NCBI GenBank assembly: GCA_963797605.1
Contig: CAWCPX010000015.1
Coordinates: 59,937 to 123,936 of the forward strand
DNA length: 64,000 nt
Direction of reading: 5' to 3'
DNA from: DASQPR01 sp963797605
GTDB lineage: Bacteria; Actinomycetota; Actinomycetes; Mycobacteriales; Micromonosporaceae
Shown: in pieces, positions 56,222 through 64,000 of the stretch
Position numbering within the stretch: the stretch's first letter is position 1
Layout: each line of letters opens with the position of its first letter
Program-made: the position numbers and the translations under genes
Notes under the pieces: generated by a model
What the model was told of the DNA's origin: nothing
The model's database searches: none
The model's input: only the letters and a program-made list of their open reading frames with translations

Positions 56222-57565
56222 ATGCACGCTCGCAGGCTCAGAATCATGGCCGCGCTCGCCACGGCCGCCGCCGTGCTCGCCACGTCGGCATGCTCTTCGA
56301 GTGCTTCCAACGCCAGCACGTCGACGCGGGGCATCGCATTGTTCGGCACCGACGGCATCATGAGCAACTCGTTCGGCACCGAGGTGAAGACGCCCGGTGA
56401 GCTGGCCGGCATGTCGGGCACGGCGCCGCTGATGCCGTTCAGCGCCGAGTTCGAGCAGCGGGTCAAATCGGTCGATCCGAGCATTGACGACTTCACCTAC
56501 TCCGGCCAGGCCTACGACGCCGTGATGATCGCCGCGCTCGCCGCCCAGGTCGCCGGCTCGACCGAGGGCACCACGATCGCGAAATACATCGACGGGGTCA
56601 CGACTCTGGACCCGGGCGGCGTCGAGTGCAACACGTACGCGAAATGCCTGACCGCGATCGCCGCCGGCAAGGACATCGCCTACCGCGGGGTCACGATCGA
56701 CACCGGGTTCACGTCCGTCGGCGAGCCGTCCACCGGCACATACGGCACCCAGCACTTCGGATCGCAGAACCAGATCGACGCGCAGAAGACCGAGTACGTC
56801 AACGCCGGCGACCCGGCAACCGCCACCACGACGAAGTCGCCCTCGCCCGGCAAGCCCGCGGCCAACTATCACGGTCCGGCGCTCAACATCGGGATGCTGC
56901 TGCCGAAGACGGGTGGCCTGGCCGAAAACGGGAAGCCGATCTTCGCGGCGGCCAAGCTCGCGATCCGCGAGATCAACGCGGTCGGCGGGGTGCTCGGCAA
57001 ATCGGTGATCAGCGAGACGCAGGACGACGGCACCGACGTCACGAAGGCGACCAACGGAGCTAAGGCCCTGATCAGTGCCGGTGCCAACGTCATCATCGGC
57101 CCGAGCTTCTCCGGCGCCGCGGCCGCGGTGGTGCCGATCGGTGTCGCCGCGGGCGTCGTCATCTTCTCGCCGTCGGCCACGTCCGCCGCGCTGAGCACGA
57201 TCGACGACCACGGCATGTTCTTCCGCACCGCGCCGTCAGACATCCTGCAGGCCCAGGCCATCGCGGACGTCATCATGCGCAGCGGCGCCCAGCGGGTGTT
57301 CATCGTCGCCCGTAACGACAGCTACGGCACCGGCCTGGAGAAAGACGTCAAGACGGCCCTGATCACCGGCGGGCTGCCGAGCGAGGATCTGCAGACGGCG
57401 GAATACTCGGCCGATCCGAAGGCCGACAACACCTCCACGTTCAGCCGGATCGCGCACGACATCGGCGCGTTCCAGACCGACTCGGTGCTTCTGCTCGGAT
57501 ATGAGGAGACGACCGGCGTGATCTCGGCGATGGCAGCCGACCATCTGCAGTTCCGCACGTCGTAA
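56222..57565 (+). CDS. Circularly permuted substrate-binding lipoprotein (LivJ-type)
   Basis: A 447-residue frame with lipobox TSAC (Cys near residue 22). After the leader comes a segment that in normal periplasmic-binding type 1 proteins is the C-terminal lobe (ALFGTDGIMSNSFGTEVKTP, DDFTYSGQAYDAVMIAALAA, TYGTQHFGSQNQIDAQKTEY). A linker TTTKSPSPGKPAANYHGPAL follows, then the usual N-terminal lobe (LNIGMLLPKTGGLAENGKPI ... LLLGYEETTGVISAMAADHL) and the stop. The order is therefore swapped. The frame is clean throughout. Joining the end QFRTS to the start of STRGIALFG would restore a normal protein; see findings. No permease genes are adjacent. Confidence 0.75.
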   Translation: MHARRLRIMAALATAAAVLATSACSSSASNASTSTRGIALFGTDGIMSNSFGTEVKTPGELAGMSGTAPLMPFSAEFEQRVKSVDPSIDDFTYSGQAYDAVMIAALAAQVAGSTEGTTIAKYIDGVTTLDPGGVECNTYAKCLTAIAAGKDIAYRGVTIDTGFTSVGEPSTGTYGTQHFGSQNQIDAQKTEYVNAGDPATATTTKSPSPGKPAANYHGPALNIGMLLPKTGGLAENGKPIFAAAKLAIREINAVGGVLGKSVISETQDDGTDVTKATNGAKALISAGANVIIGPSFSGAAAAVVPIGVAAGVVIFSPSATSAALSTIDDHGMFFRTAPSDILQAQAIADVIMRSGAQRVFIVARNDSYGTGLEKDVKTALITGGLPSEDLQTAEYSADPKADNTSTFSRIAHDIGAFQTDSVLLLGYEETTGVISAMAADHLQFRTS

Positions 57566-57568
57566 GCG

Positions 57569-58906
57569 CTAACTTCCGCCGAGGGCGTTGATCGCGATGG
57601 CCACCGCGATCGCCACGGCAGCACAGGTCGCGGCGCCGACGACGAGGCCACCCCAGGCCGACTTGCGATCGGGCGGCGCGGACGCCTCCGGGTGCCGCAA
57701 CGAGATCAGCCTGGCGCGCTGCACGAGCACCGCCTCGCGCAGCGCGCGCACCTGGTTACCCTCCCGGGACAGTTCGACCGCCAACGCCGCCTGAGCCCGC
57801 TGGAGGGTCCGCACCGCCCGCCGCCCGGCCCGCCCGCACCTCGCGTACGCGTACTTGCGAGCCGCCATCCGCCGCCGGCCGGTGCGCAGCGCCGCCAGCT
57901 CCTTCGCGGTCGCGATCTCCGGATCGCCGACGAGTTCGCCGAGATAGAAATCTGCTTCGCGCCCGCCCGCCGTACGCAGCAGCAGAAGGCCCATGAACAG
58001 CAGCGGAATGCCCTTCACGAGCAGCGCCAGCAGCACGCCGAAGCCGCCGTAACCGAATCCGTCCGCGAGTAGCGGCGAATTCCACACGAAGTGGAAGAGC
58101 CACGCGCCCGCGAGGCAGCCGACCGCGACCGAAATCCGCCGGGGGAGCGACCGGTTCTGGCGCACCACGAAGTAGGCGACGCCGGCGCCGGCGACCGCCG
58201 AGAAGAGCGTGTGGCTCCACAGCCCGGCCAGGAACCCCCGCAGGAAGAACGTGACGATCACGGGGCCGACGTTGTCGCCACGACCGGCGATGCCGACGGC
58301 GTTCACGGCATAGATGAAGTCCTCGACGACCTGGAAGCCGAGGCCGACGAAGGCGCCGTAGACGGCACCGTCCACCACGCTGTTGATCTGCTTGCGGGCC
58401 ACCAGCGCGATGACCACGACACCGAGCGTCTTCAGCACCTCTTCGATGGCCGGTGCCGAGATGGCCGGCCCCCACGTGGCCGCGAACGAGGGTGAAACCA
58501 GCTTCGCGAGCAGGTCGTAGACAGCGCTGTTGCCGGTGATCGCGGTCGTGGTCGCGACCAGTCCGCCCCAGCCGAGCGCGGCCGCTACCAGCAGAATCGG
58601 TTCCCGTTCCAGAAAATCAACGCTTCGCGCGAAGATGACGAAAGGTACGGCGTAGAGCGTGAACAGCACCAGCGCGACGACCGTGGCGACCGGATAAGCC
58701 GTGAAAGCGGTGCCGACCAGGGACGCGACGCGAAACGCGCCGAAGGACAGCAGCGCGATCAGCATCCAGAAGGCGGGCAACGTGAGTGAGGCGCGCTGGG
58801 TGGTGCCGACCGGAGTCGGGCGCACCGGCGCGCTGCTGGCACCGCGGGCGTCGGGTCCATGTCCGACCACGACCTTCGGCCGGCCGCCGCGCTGGGTGTG
58901 GCTCAC
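57569..58906 (-). CDS. PrsW-family intramembrane metalloprotease
   Basis: The product (445 residues from GTG 58906) overlaps the stop of the upstream gene (GTGA), so the two are coupled. It has about eight TM helices. APAIEEVLKTLGVVVIALVA carries the EExxK motif, VVEDFIYAVNAVG the second conserved acidic motif, and FFLRGFLAGLWSHTLFSAVA the His motif of PrsW proteases, which cleave membrane anti-sigma factors in Bacillus. The last 150 residues form a basic cytoplasmic helix region and a final TM. Target unknown. Confidence 0.85.
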   Translation of the reverse strand: MSHTQRGGRPKVVVGHGPDARGASSAPVRPTPVGTTQRASLTLPAFWMLIALLSFGAFRVASLVGTAFTAYPVATVVALVLFTLYAVPFVIFARSVDFLEREPILLVAAALGWGGLVATTTAITGNSAVYDLLAKLVSPSFAATWGPAISAPAIEEVLKTLGVVVIALVARKQINSVVDGAVYGAFVGLGFQVVEDFIYAVNAVGIAGRGDNVGPVIVTFFLRGFLAGLWSHTLFSAVAGAGVAYFVVRQNRSLPRRISVAVGCLAGAWLFHFVWNSPLLADGFGYGGFGVLLALLVKGIPLLFMGLLLLRTAGGREADFYLGELVGDPEIATAKELAALRTGRRRMAARKYAYARCGRAGRRAVRTLQRAQAALAVELSREGNQVRALREAVLVQRARLISLRHPEASAPPDRKSAWGGLVVGAATCAAVAIAVAIAINALGGS

Positions 58907-59469
58907 GGTGCGCCGAACGAGACGCTCCGCAGGCTGCGCTCGATCGTCGGGTAGCACGGGCCGCAGGTCCAGGGAGTTTCCGGCCACGGTGATCTCGACG
59001 TCGACACCGTGGGACAGGAAGACCGCGTAGTGGCCGTCGCGTCCGGGACGAGGCGTACATGCCCTGCCGGCCGACCACTCCGGCACGTTGTCGAGATCGA
59101 CGCTTTCCGGGCTGGTGACCTGGTAGCCACGCGTACCCATGATCTTCTTTGCGCAATTTCGCGGTCGCCTCGGCCAGCGTGTCCGGAGAACGGGCTCACA
59201 ACGATCGCGTAGCGGACACCGCCGACTTCGAACAGCGCCGCGCCGGCGGTCGGGCCGGGCCGGGTCTGCGTGGCGTCGAGGCTGGTGTCGGGCGGAGGGA
59301 CCACGGTCACACCGGCGCCGACGGTGTAGGGCCGCTCGGCCGAGACCGGGCGGACCGCGGGCACCTCGCTGTTGATCGCGGGCAGACCGAGCCCGATGAT
59401 GGCGACGGCGCCGGCGACAGCTGTGCTTCCCCAAAGGTTATGGAGCAGCCGGCGCCGTCCGTTGCCCAT
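58903..59469 (-). CDS. Membrane-anchored protein upstream of PrsW; three frameshifts
   Basis: From ATG 59469, MGNGRRRLLHNLWGSTAVAG is followed by a TM segment (AVAIIGLGLPAINSEVPAV). Three +1 indels (near 59192, 59156 and 58955) add to a net shift of zero, so the ends share a frame while the middle does not. The restored middle reads DTLAEATAKLRKKIMGTRGY then QVTSPESVDLDNVPEWSAGR. No family is recognised. Coupled to PrsW, it might be its partner or substrate; this is inference. Confidence 0.6.
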   Translation of the reverse strand: MGNGRRRLLHNLWGSTAVAGAVAIIGLGLPAINSEVPAVRPVSAERPYTVGAGVTVVPPPDTSLDATQTRPGPTAGAALFEVGGVRYAIVVSPFSGHAGRGDREIAQRRSWVRVATRSPARKASISTTCRSGRPAGHVRLVPDATATTRSSCPTVSTSRSPWPETPWTCGPCYPTIERSLRSVSFGAP

Positions 59470-59720
59470 ACCTCACGTTACCGCCAAGAACACCCGATCT
59501 TGGCCCATCACGCGATTGGCCGATCCGCATGCGCCGGTCCGTCAGGTTTCTCATGCGATCCGTCTGCCATCAGCACACGACAAAGGGCACGCGCCGTGGC
59601 ACGTACCCTTTGCGAAGTGCAATGTCTTTGCTTTTTTGGGGGTCTAGCAGTATTCGGGGGTGTAGCGAGATTGCTGTGAAGCGGGGGTAGCGCGTTTCTT
59701 CGGGGGTGTTGCGGGTCTGT
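59470..59720. other. Gap with four GGGGGT runs between coupled PrsW pair and bldC
   Basis: The 251-bp gap holds GGGGGT at 59638, 59656, 59683 and 59702 on the plus strand, and a dyad AAAGGG...CCCTTT near 59583-59611. No gene is supported. The gap lies 3' of bldC and upstream of the membrane-anchored protein, so some of this may be promoter or terminator sequence. Confidence 0.4.
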
Positions 59721-59930
59721 TCAGTCGCCCTGACGCTGCTGAGGAATCTGACCCTGGAGAAGGGCCCGAACCTCGGACTCACGATAACGACGGTGGCCGC
59801 CAAGAGTGCGAATTGCGCTTAATTTGCCAGCTTTCGCCCACCGGGTAACCGTCTTCGGGTCGACGCGGAACATCGACGCCACCTCGGCCGGGGTCAGCAA
59901 GGGCTCTGGCTCGTGCGTACGCGATGCCAT
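59721..59930 (-). CDS. bldC: BldC developmental regulator (MerR-like)
   Basis: A 69-residue protein: LLTPAEVASMFRVDPKTVTR is the MerR-type helix-turn-helix and LGGHRRYRESEVRALLQG the wing and following helix. This closely matches Streptomyces BldC, which represses entry into development by cooperative head-to-tail binding to direct repeats. AGGAG precedes the ATG by 6 nt. It is followed to the right by the same conserved neighbours as in Streptomyces. The 228-bp gap to the right contains a GGCCGG/CCGGCC hairpin and no gene. Confidence 0.95.
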   Translation of the reverse strand: MASRTHEPEPLLTPAEVASMFRVDPKTVTRWAKAGKLSAIRTLGGHRRYRESEVRALLQGQIPQQRQGD

Positions 59931-60158
59931 CGGTCACTCCTGTCATATATGCCTAAAAACGAAGGCCGGGGTCCCTCCGGCCAGCGCGTTTCCATAGTCC
60001 GGCTAGTCCCCGATGTCCGACATGGACCGAACGGCTGGACGTACATAGACGGAAGGACGATGAATGCCCGATTTTTCACGATTCTTGGGGACACATGATG
60101 TCTTATTTGGGCCCTTAGTCACGCTCAGTTGATGATCGAACACGAAGCGTCTTCGACT

Positions 60159-61034
60159 CTAGTTACTCCTTTCGAGTAACTGAACGGCCCGCCATCTCAC
60201 CACAATCTGCTCATAGGTCTCAGCTGCGGCATCTGACTCACCTCGGGATAAAGCAGTCAAACCGGCCGCCACTAACCCCGGGGAATCATCCGTCTTTAAG
60301 GTCTCATCTGGCAACAGTCCGACAAGACCTCCGTAGTCCAGCTCCACGATCGAGCGCGGGTGGAATTCCTCCAACCATCGCGAACTTTCTTCGACCGCCC
60401 GGGTTACCGGAACGTCACCGAGTGTCTTCTTCAAGACAGAATGTGCCCGGTGCGCGCGGCGGCGGGCCTTGGAGATCTCGGTGCGGTAGCGGAGGATCCG
60501 GTTTCCGGGTTCGAGCACGAGTTCTCGCTCGGACAAATCGATGAAGACGAACCATCGCAGTGGGATGCCCCACGTCGCGATCTGCTCGTGCACCCGTGGC
60601 ATGCCGCGCTCGAGCACCTGGGAGCCGCTGCGCCAGTCGTCGACGACCGTCTTGGCCAGCCCGGCGAGCACCGACGGCACGAACGCGTCCGCGAGCACCT
60701 GGGGCACGCCGTCGCGGGCGGTGAGTGCCGCCTCGGCGACCCGGAAGCGCAGGTTCCACGGGCACACCAGGAGCGTGTCGTCGGCCTCCAGCACGTAGGC
60801 GTCCTCCGGCAGATCGGGAAGACGGGTCCAGCCGGCGCCCAGGGCCTCCAACACCGCGGTGCGTTGCTTGCCCGGCCCCTCCAGCGGGGCGATCGCACGG
60901 CCCTCACGCACGTAACGGCGCCAGTAAACCTGCCGCTCACGGTCAAATGCTGTCAGCGGCTCGTACACGCGCAGATAAGCGGCAAAGTTGGAGGGCACGT
61001 TCGGATCGTGCCACGCGAACGGCCCGGATGACAC
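60159..61034 (-). CDS. Conserved actinobacterial protein of the bldC-dehydrogenase locus
   Basis: From GTG 61034 (VSSGPFAWHDPNVPSNFAAY) the product is 291 residues; a longer frame to 61121 is less family-like. It begins AYLRVYEPLTAFDRERQVYW, has LLVCPWNLRFRVAEAALTA and PLRWFVFIDLSERELVLEPG, and is fully in frame. Homologues lie between bldC and the valine dehydrogenase gene in streptomycetes. No enzyme motif is visible. The last codons include AGTTACTC...GAGTAACT, a small hairpin at the stop. Confidence 0.8.
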   Translation of the reverse strand: MSSGPFAWHDPNVPSNFAAYLRVYEPLTAFDRERQVYWRRYVREGRAIAPLEGPGKQRTAVLEALGAGWTRLPDLPEDAYVLEADDTLLVCPWNLRFRVAEAALTARDGVPQVLADAFVPSVLAGLAKTVVDDWRSGSQVLERGMPRVHEQIATWGIPLRWFVFIDLSERELVLEPGNRILRYRTEISKARRRAHRAHSVLKKTLGDVPVTRAVEESSRWLEEFHPRSIVELDYGGLVGLLPDETLKTDDSPGLVAAGLTALSRGESDAAAETYEQIVVRWRAVQLLERSN

Positions 61035-61174
61035 CGCCGACCCTCGGCCAGATGTGCAAATACGCCCACCCGTGGTGCCGGATAGGCTCGACCTGTCCGG
61101 CATACCCCGCTGGACGGACAAGATGGGCGCGACCCCACGAGGAGACGCGTTCCGAGGAAATCAGGAGCAAACAG

Positions 61175-62243
61175 ATGGGTGTATTCACCAGCGACACCGG
61201 GCACGAACAGGTCGTTTTCTGTCACGACAAGCCGTCCGGCCTCCGGGCGATCATCGGGATCTATTCGACCGCCCTCGGGTCCGGCGCTCGGCGGGACCCG
61301 CTTCTACCCGTACGTTTCCGAAGACGACGCCCTCCACGACGTGCTCGATCTCTCCCGTGGCATGGCATACAAGAACGCGCTCGCCGGGCTCGATCTCGGC
61401 GGCGGCAAGGCCGTGATCTGGGGCGATCCCGAGAAGATCAAGACCGAGGCGTTGCTCCGCGCGTACGGTCGCATGATCGAGTCGCTCAACGGTCGTTACA
61501 TCACGGCGTGCGATGTCGGCACGTACGTGCACGATATGGACATCGTCGCCCGCGAAACCCGGCACGTGACCGGTCGCAGCGTGGAGAACGGCGGCGCCGG
61601 TGACAGTTCCGTGCTGACCGCCTGGGGCGTGTTCCAGGGCATGCGCGCCGGCGCCGAGCACGTCTTCGGTTCACCCTCCCTCGCCGGCCGCCGCGTCGGC
61701 ATCGCCGGGCTCGGCAAAGTCGGCCGTTACCTGGCCGAACACATCGTCGCCGACGGCGCGAGCGTGGTCGCCACCGACGTGTCCGAAAAGGCGGTCGCGT
61801 GGGCCCGTGACCTCCATCCGGAAATCGACATCGTCGACGATGTCACCACGCTGATCGCTGACGAGCAGATCGACGTTTACGCCCCGTGCGCGCTCGGCGG
61901 CGCGTTGAGCGACGAAAGCGTGCCCCTGCTCACCGCGAAACTCGTCGCGGGCGCGGCCAACAACCAACTCGCGCACCCCGGCATCGACAAGGTGCTGCAG
62001 GATCGCGGCATTCTCTACGCGCCCGATTACGTGGTCAATGCCGGCGGCGTCATCCAGGTTGCCGACGAGATCGAGGGCTTCAACTTCAACCGGGCGAAGC
62101 TTCGTGCCACCAAGATCTACGACACGATGAAAGAACTGCTCGAGATGGCGGCGGCCGAAGGAGTGCCACCGGCGATCGCGGCGGACCGGCTGGCTGAGCG
62201 CCGGATCGCGGACATCGGCCGGCTCCGCTCGATCCGGGTGTAG
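61175..62243 (+). CDS. Glu/Leu/Phe/Val dehydrogenase (valine dehydrogenase-like); one frameshift
   Basis: With one extra T near 61280 removed the gene encodes 355 residues from ATG 61175, preceded by AGGAG. Substrate-binding Lys66 (YKNALAGLD) and catalytic Lys78 (GGGKAVIWGDP) are in place, with DVGTYVHDMD and the NAD motif GIAGLGKVGRYLAEH. The length and motifs match branched-chain amino-acid dehydrogenases, deaminating valine or leucine to 2-oxo acids. In streptomycetes the gene at this position is vdh, which supports valine dehydrogenase. Confidence 0.88.
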
Positions 62244-62280
62244 TGTGCGTTAATCGAAGCGAGAAATAAAGCAATTCCCG

Positions 62281-62320
62281 AGTGGTGGTCGCGCGCCAAT
62301 TGCGAGCGGCCACCACTTTT
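62281..62320 (+). terminator. Rho-independent terminator
   Basis: AGTGGTGGTCGC pairs with GCGGCCACCACT (one G-U) over a 13-nt loop, followed by TTTT, 37 bp after the dehydrogenase stop. Confidence 0.8.
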
Positions 62321-62406
62321 GTATTACATTGTGACGCTCTTTAGAGTTCACCTAGTGCGAAGTCAAGATCTGTCGATTGCGACACCCCGGGTGCTATATA
62401 TCGTGG

Positions 62407-63240
62407 ATGCAGCGGGCGAAGCCATTAGTCGGTGTCGCGGTGCTTCTGTGCGCCTTGGGCGTGCTGATCTGGGGTCAGTTCGCCCAAGATAGCGTCAAAT
62501 ATATCGGCGCCGCCATCGGCATCTTCATCGTCGACCTCATCTTCGAGCGCTATTTCCTCTTCAACCGGATGGCAGAGGGCGTCGAGGAGATCCAGCGGTC
62601 AATCCGTGACGTGCAGGAATACACGAAATTGAGCGGCCGCGCCTTCGAGTTGCTGAAACTCACGTGGGCCGACCGCGCCACGCAGGTCGACCAGACGACG
62701 TTCGAGGTGAGCCCAGACAGCAGCGTGGCGCTCTGGCAGGACTGTCTGCAGAAATCCAGTAGCTGGCACGCTCTGAGTTCGGCACGCGACCTCTGGGGCA
62801 CCCGGAGCGGCCGGGCCATTTCCGACGCCGTCCAGCGGTTGCACACGGAGCTCTATCGCATCGGCGTACGCGAGCCGATCAAGCGAGTCTTCGTCGTAGA
62901 GGACGCCGCTGGCCTGGCCGACATGGCCCCGATCATCCGGACGCAGGCGCGGCTGCTCGGCGAGGACAACATCCGGTGGATCGAACGCGAGACGCTCGAC
63001 GGTCTTCGAACCAACCGTGGGCCCCGCATCTCCGAACTGGAGAGCCTCGACTTCGCGGTGGCCGACCAGCCCTATGTGCTCGAGTTCGTGCTCCGCAACG
63101 GCCTGCTCTACAAGTCTCGCCTCACCGAGCGCCACGACATCGTGGAGAAAGCCACCGAGTTGTTCGCGATGTCGTTTAAAGAGGGCAATCCGGTCAGCGA
63201 CCTTCCACCAGTAGCAGAAGCCATCATCGTTAATTCATGA
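62407..63240 (+). CDS. Membrane-anchored protein of unknown function
   Basis: From ATG 62407 the product is 277 residues. Two TM helices open it (PLVGVAVLLCALGVLIWGQF and YIGAAIGIFIVDLIFERYF). A helical linker (MAEGVEEIQRSIRDVQEYTK) leads to a soluble domain with VFVVEDAAGLADMAPIIRTQ, DNIRWIERETLDGL and DFAVADQPYVLEFVLRNGLL. The soluble part may be a sensor or PLD-like fold, but no catalytic motif is convincing. Base composition just upstream (62310-62400) is unusually AT-rich, possibly a promoter or a sign of transfer. Confidence 0.6.
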   Translation: MQRAKPLVGVAVLLCALGVLIWGQFAQDSVKYIGAAIGIFIVDLIFERYFLFNRMAEGVEEIQRSIRDVQEYTKLSGRAFELLKLTWADRATQVDQTTFEVSPDSSVALWQDCLQKSSSWHALSSARDLWGTRSGRAISDAVQRLHTELYRIGVREPIKRVFVVEDAAGLADMAPIIRTQARLLGEDNIRWIERETLDGLRTNRGPRISELESLDFAVADQPYVLEFVLRNGLLYKSRLTERHDIVEKATELFAMSFKEGNPVSDLPPVAEAIIVNS

Positions 63241-63429
63241 CAAACGTTATGAACCGGTCACCACGTCGCCGTCGCTGTGGCGCCTGCCACGTAAGGACCG
63301 CGAAGACGGTGGGCCGAGGTGTCGAATCCCGTCCTCGACATGTACCGTATGAGCCACGAGAGATGCCTAACGTCATCGGGGCCCGCCTGGATTGGGCTGC
63401 CCCGTAATTCTGTGCGAGGGGGTCGAGCC

Positions 63430-63648
63430 ATGGGGCGCGGCCGTGCTAAGGCCAAGCAGACAAAGGTGGCCCGGGAGTTGAAGTATCACTCCCCCACCAC
63501 AGACCTCGCGGCGTTGCAGCGCGAGCTTGGCACTGGTACGTCGAATGACGAGTTCGACGACCTGGACGAGTTCGACGACGACGAAGACGATGAGTCTGAC
63601 GACGAAGACGAAGACGAAGTCGCGCGTTGGGCCCAACCGCCCCGCTGA
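63430..63648 (+). CDS. DUF3073 family protein
   Basis: A 72-residue protein starting MGRGRAKAKQTKVARELKYH at ATG 63430, followed by a very acidic tail of repeated Asp and Glu. The basic N-terminal 34 residues are the DUF3073 signature, found throughout actinobacteria, often near bldC or purM. Function unknown. The frame is intact. Confidence 0.92.
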   Translation: MGRGRAKAKQTKVARELKYHSPTTDLAALQRELGTGTSNDEFDDLDEFDDDEDDESDDEDEDEVARWAQPPR

Positions 63649-63672
63649 CGGCTTGCTTTGTTCGCATCGAAG

Positions 63673-63704
63673 CGATGAGCACGCGAAGTCTCGCGTGCTC
63701 ATCG
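63673..63704. terminator. 14-bp hairpin after DUF3073
   Basis: CGATGAGCACGCGA, loop AGTC and TCGCGTGCTCATCG form a perfect stem 25 bp after the DUF3073 stop. There is no long T run, as often in high-GC actinobacteria. Confidence 0.7.
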
Positions 63705-63804
63705 CGTGTCTGACCATGCGTTCGTCACGCCGCCTTCACATGCGGTCCGATTCCGCATGAACACGATCATGCCTCGCACACCAGCTGGGGCATGATCGCC
63801 GCCG

Positions 63805-64000
63805 TCATCGCGGCCGGTTCGTGAACTGGTAGAACGTGGGAAACGCGTCCTCAAATGCGCGCCAGCCCGGCCGGCCCTGACGGTCACCTGCGGCATCAGC
63901 GCGTGCCTGCCATGTCTTCTGGGCCTCCACGAGCATCGCCTGCAGCCCGCGTTCCGCCGCTCGCACGTGCTCGGTGACCGGGTCCCCGTCGTCAACTCGA
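63805..64000 (-). CDS. C-terminal end of an unrecognised protein
   Basis: The minus strand from the right edge reads in one open frame for 64 residues to TGA (63805-63807): DDGDPVTEHVRAAERGLQAM, LVEAQKTWQARADAAGDRQG, RPGWRAFEDAFPTFYQFTNR. Codon third positions are GC-rich, supporting a real gene that starts outside the window. No family is recognised. Confidence 0.55.
   Translation of the reverse strand, partial: RVDDGDPVTEHVRAAERGLQAMLVEAQKTWQARADAAGDRQGRPGWRAFEDAFPTFYQFTNRPR

Noticed and set aside
59638..59706. G-quadruplex
   Set aside because: The spacers between the G runs (13-22 nt) are too long for a confident call.

Overview
The window is high-GC actinobacterial chromosome. The order bldC - conserved hypothetical - valine/glutamate-type dehydrogenase - DUF3073 at the right end is the arrangement known around Streptomyces bldC. 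GpgS, PaaN, DUF3263, actinobacterial T-box and SAM-I leaders and a Glu-Asp-Phe tRNA cluster point the same way. A sporulating actinomycete outside Streptomyces is likely; I cannot name the genus.

Layout. 0-15.8 kb: a PaaN-type aldehyde dehydrogenase (cut by the left edge), an HExxHxxQ protein, a secreted SH3 protein, threonine synthase behind a SAM-I riboswitch, gpgS, an ABC permease with an unusual alpha/beta-hydrolase-TM-ABC fusion, a two-domain AAA ATPase, a DUF3263 protein and a secreted beta-helix protein. 15.8-26.1 kb: an amino-sugar locus (DeoR regulator divergent from ROK kinase and nagA), PAP2 phosphatase, secreted serine protease, a channel-like double-RCK protein, a secreted protein with about 36 LPVVGG repeats, and a uronate-dehydrogenase-like enzyme. 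26.2-34 kb: sugar ABC ATPase, tRNA-Thr with an integrase relic, LLM oxidoreductase, two abutting insertion sequences sharing TTA target copies, SDR and its probable TetR regulator with two operators. 34-40 kb: a second beta-helix protein with three identical C-terminal repeats, an archaeal-type AspRS behind a T-box, and crcB-DUF190-crcB. 40-47.1 kb: spermidine-synthase-like gene, metallo-hydrolase, CapA, and carotenoid genes crtB, crtI and idi. 47.3-54.4 kb: tRNA-Glu-Asp-Phe, a large secreted protein with the same C-terminal repeat family, DUF1622 protein carrying a MITE, APH, DUF3761 protein. 54.4-64 kb: DUF2786, small proteins, hotdog thioesterase, a circularly permuted substrate-binding lipoprotein, PrsW protease, bldC, dehydrogenase, DUF3073.

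Sequence quality matters. More than a dozen otherwise well-conserved genes are broken by single-base indels, nearly all +1 outside 41.7-46.9 kb, where breaks are so dense that the genes are unreadable in one frame. I read these as sequencing errors rather than pseudogenes and give the restored gene extents. The most interesting observations are the circularly permuted binding protein, the T-box/AspRS2 pair, the SAM-I leader on thrC, the hydrolase-ABC fusion, the LPVVGG repeat protein, and the repeat family shared by three secreted proteins.
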